Shown piece after piece: positions 63,001 through 64,000 of a stretch of 64,000 nucleotides of DNA. The stretch is from Cruorifilaria tuberocauda (lineage: Eukaryota > Nematoda > Chromadorea > Rhabditida > Onchocercidae): assembly GCA_013365365.1 (NCBI GenBank), contig JABVXU010000074.1, forward strand, positions 1-64,000. Direction: 5' to 3'. Position 1 is the first letter of the stretch; the number at the start of each line of letters is the position of its first letter. A model generated the notes under the pieces. It was not told the DNA's origin. It worked only from the letters and a program-made list of their open reading frames with translations, and did no database searches. The position numbers were made by a program, and so were the translations under genes.

Positions 63001-64000
63001 CAGTAATTTATTTTATTGCTGTCGTGTAACGGATGTTGATCTTTATGAAGATATCTTGAGAAAACAACTGCGTACTGCTACAAGTATAACACTGAAGGTG
63101 ATTCATAAATTAAATTAATGAATTCATAAATAATTTATAAGTTAGTAAATTTTCATTTCTATAAATTTTAGATTACGAAATTTAACTGTATTTTCGCTAT
63201 TCACAAATTTTTGAATTAGCACAATTATTAATTATATTTTATACTATTTCTGTTAGAATTTTCTGATTTTAGAATAGGAATTTTATTGATAAATTAGAAA
63301 TATTTGGGACACCCATACATTCTTTGTCTATGTACTTGATTAAGTAATTTATAAAATTATCTGAATTCAGTCATCACGGCGAAGCAGTGGTAGCTTCACA
63401 GAGCGTATCGAAGATCAAACAGGAACGATAATAGCAAGAAAAGTATCGAGTATGGAAGTACTGAATACTAAGATTTCACAGGAGAAACAAACAAGACAGA
63501 GGTATGATCTCTGTCTATTGCAGCTTTCCCAAATTTGTCGAATTCAATTTTGAGTTGGATATTTTGGTATAGACTCAATCATAAGTTGGGAATGATAAGA
63601 TTCAGTATGAGCATTCCTTTTAATAAAATTGTAATCAGTTGCAGAGATGGCAGTGTACCGGTTTTAAAAACTGATCGTAGACTTTCTGAAGATCATGTAG
63701 ATCACTCGGGAACTGCAGGTACATTAATTACAATAATGTAAGGATAGGATCTTTCCATAATGAAATTTTAAGATGTATAAGTTGTAATTATAATCTTTGT
63801 TTTGCAACTTAAAATAAGCCAACATATATATCTCAGATAGCTAGGTTGAAAACTTTCATCATTCTTAATCCTTAAGATGTAATGCGATTTATTTATACCC
63901 AATATCGGAACTTATATCTTCATCATCGGTTTCACTAACATATTTATCATCATATAGCTTCAAATTTCTATGCTTTTGAATCATGAAAAGAAGCGAACGT
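46212..64000 (+). CDS. SZT2-like KICSTOR scaffold, 3' end beyond window
   Basis: A very large gene, open at the right edge: at least 35 exons and about 1,800 residues visible, against about 3,400 in human SZT2. In vertebrates SZT2 is the scaffold of KICSTOR, which recruits GATOR1 to lysosomes so that TORC1 can sense amino acids. Family matches run in order from the start: NVILLTSDSSKIGKYTLTLW, YRFVFVIDVSPST, LEGLLMEENFLPANKFSPEI, ILQGCLL...YVRERFALF, GLIGLQLLPDTSQP, NIVLITDTVCNVTD, LLIQLRNYSIACSFIQ, LRLRLHEGFILRDLKVF, LARYKKIPLTLNRI, LNEGFHIVYGDNGIVNLV, LQYIIFPP and PLFLNFSCAIRF. The ATG is the first in frame after an acceptor at 46186. Recognition is from memory of the human protein and is strongest for the first 1,000 residues. 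Between 54,914 and 57,321 the model is uncertain. Confidence 0.85.
54815..58280 (+). other. SZT2-like middle, exon structure uncertain
   Basis: Exon 54815-54914 (acceptor TTTTAAG; FESLHCSNEKNVADKLFSML) continues the SZT2 match and leaves in phase 1. Exon 57334-57564 (DIICTLSTLDQVMSLCAQHY) can receive it in phase 1, giving one 2.4-kb intron; an acceptor at 57321 would need other exons in between. Open blocks that could be such exons are 54968-55160 (VPRQISLCQSEVGSWAGLLH, phase 2 entry) and about 55380-55540 (RLKSVRFLFLHLPACSPS). Human SZT2 carries a long segment here, so either the worm protein is shorter or these blocks supply it. Exon 57798-58280 is firm, with a phase 1 entry, and encodes NIRLRILLENLHCELAKANN and CPTRVYVSRLSPWRVVVIAV. 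Confidence 0.6.
58281..59088 (+). other. Intron of the SZT2-like gene
   Basis: About 0.8 kb between a GTAATT donor and an AATTCAG acceptor that agree in phase. No additional coding block is evident inside it. Confidence 0.6.
59089..63718 (+). other. SZT2-like downstream exons to window end
   Basis: Exons: 59089-59256, 59542-59672, 59994-60067, 60222-60308, 60393-60426, possibly one from 60950, 61087-61198, 61284-61520, 61828-62036, 62123-62257, 62852-63097, 63371-63501, 63645-63718. All listed junctions except the 60950 candidate agree in phase. The block holds an acidic linker (CDIEDEEDMNEED), the conserved PLFLNFSCAIRF...FPIDHLPSCVM segment, a following strand-rich segment (LIGISFDIYVLSW) and a basic Ser/Arg stretch (SSRRSSGSFTERI). 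The last visible exon leaves at a GTACAT donor in phase 1, so coding continues beyond 64,000. The final 280 bp look intronic. Confidence 0.75.

Noticed and set aside
1..64000. tRNA, rRNA, transposon or CRISPR features
   Set aside because: I looked for cloverleaf-like segments, transposase or reverse-transcriptase motifs, terminal repeats and regularly spaced repeats and saw none I could support.

Overview
The window is animal nuclear DNA, most likely from a clade III (spirurine, filarial-like) nematode. It is strongly AT-rich. Genes are cut into many small exons by introns with TTTCAG-type acceptors and mostly GTAAGT-like donors. Three large genes encode ancient animal proteins that read best as Mediator subunit 13, a family-31 glycosidase and SZT2. 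The organism assignment is inferred from style and gene content; no rRNA, mitochondrial or other marker gene is present.

Layout. (1) Positions 1 to about 15,500 show no convincing gene. They hold AT-rich sequence dotted with (CA/GT)n, (GA/CT)n and tetranucleotide microsatellites, several placed as complementary pairs 120-180 bp apart. (2) About 16,210-17,136 (+) holds phase-consistent candidate exons forming the 3' end of a gene I do not recognise. (3) 17,717-37,360 (+) is a complete MED13 orthologue (C. elegans let-19), traced through 46 exons to about 2,605 residues. (4) 39,630-39,886 (+) is a two-exon gene for a 59-residue protein of unknown function. (5) 40,398-44,687 (-) is an 11-exon GH31 glycosidase resembling vertebrate MYORG, with both catalytic aspartates in place. 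(6) 46,212 to the right edge (+) is a large gene matching SZT2, the KICSTOR scaffold that brings GATOR1 to lysosomes. It is open at the window end.

The genes do not form one pathway. MED13 links the CDK8 kinase module to core Mediator in the nucleus, SZT2 acts in amino-acid control of TORC1 at the lysosome, and the GH31 protein is a luminal or secreted glycosidase by family precedent. The GH31 and SZT2 genes start head to head across about 1.5 kb, so they may share a promoter region. The microprotein gene and GH31 end tail to tail across about 0.5 kb.

Exon boundaries were placed by eye from splice consensus, reading-frame phase and remembered family conservation. Most junctions are phase-consistent; uncertain ones are marked. 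No alignment or database search was run.
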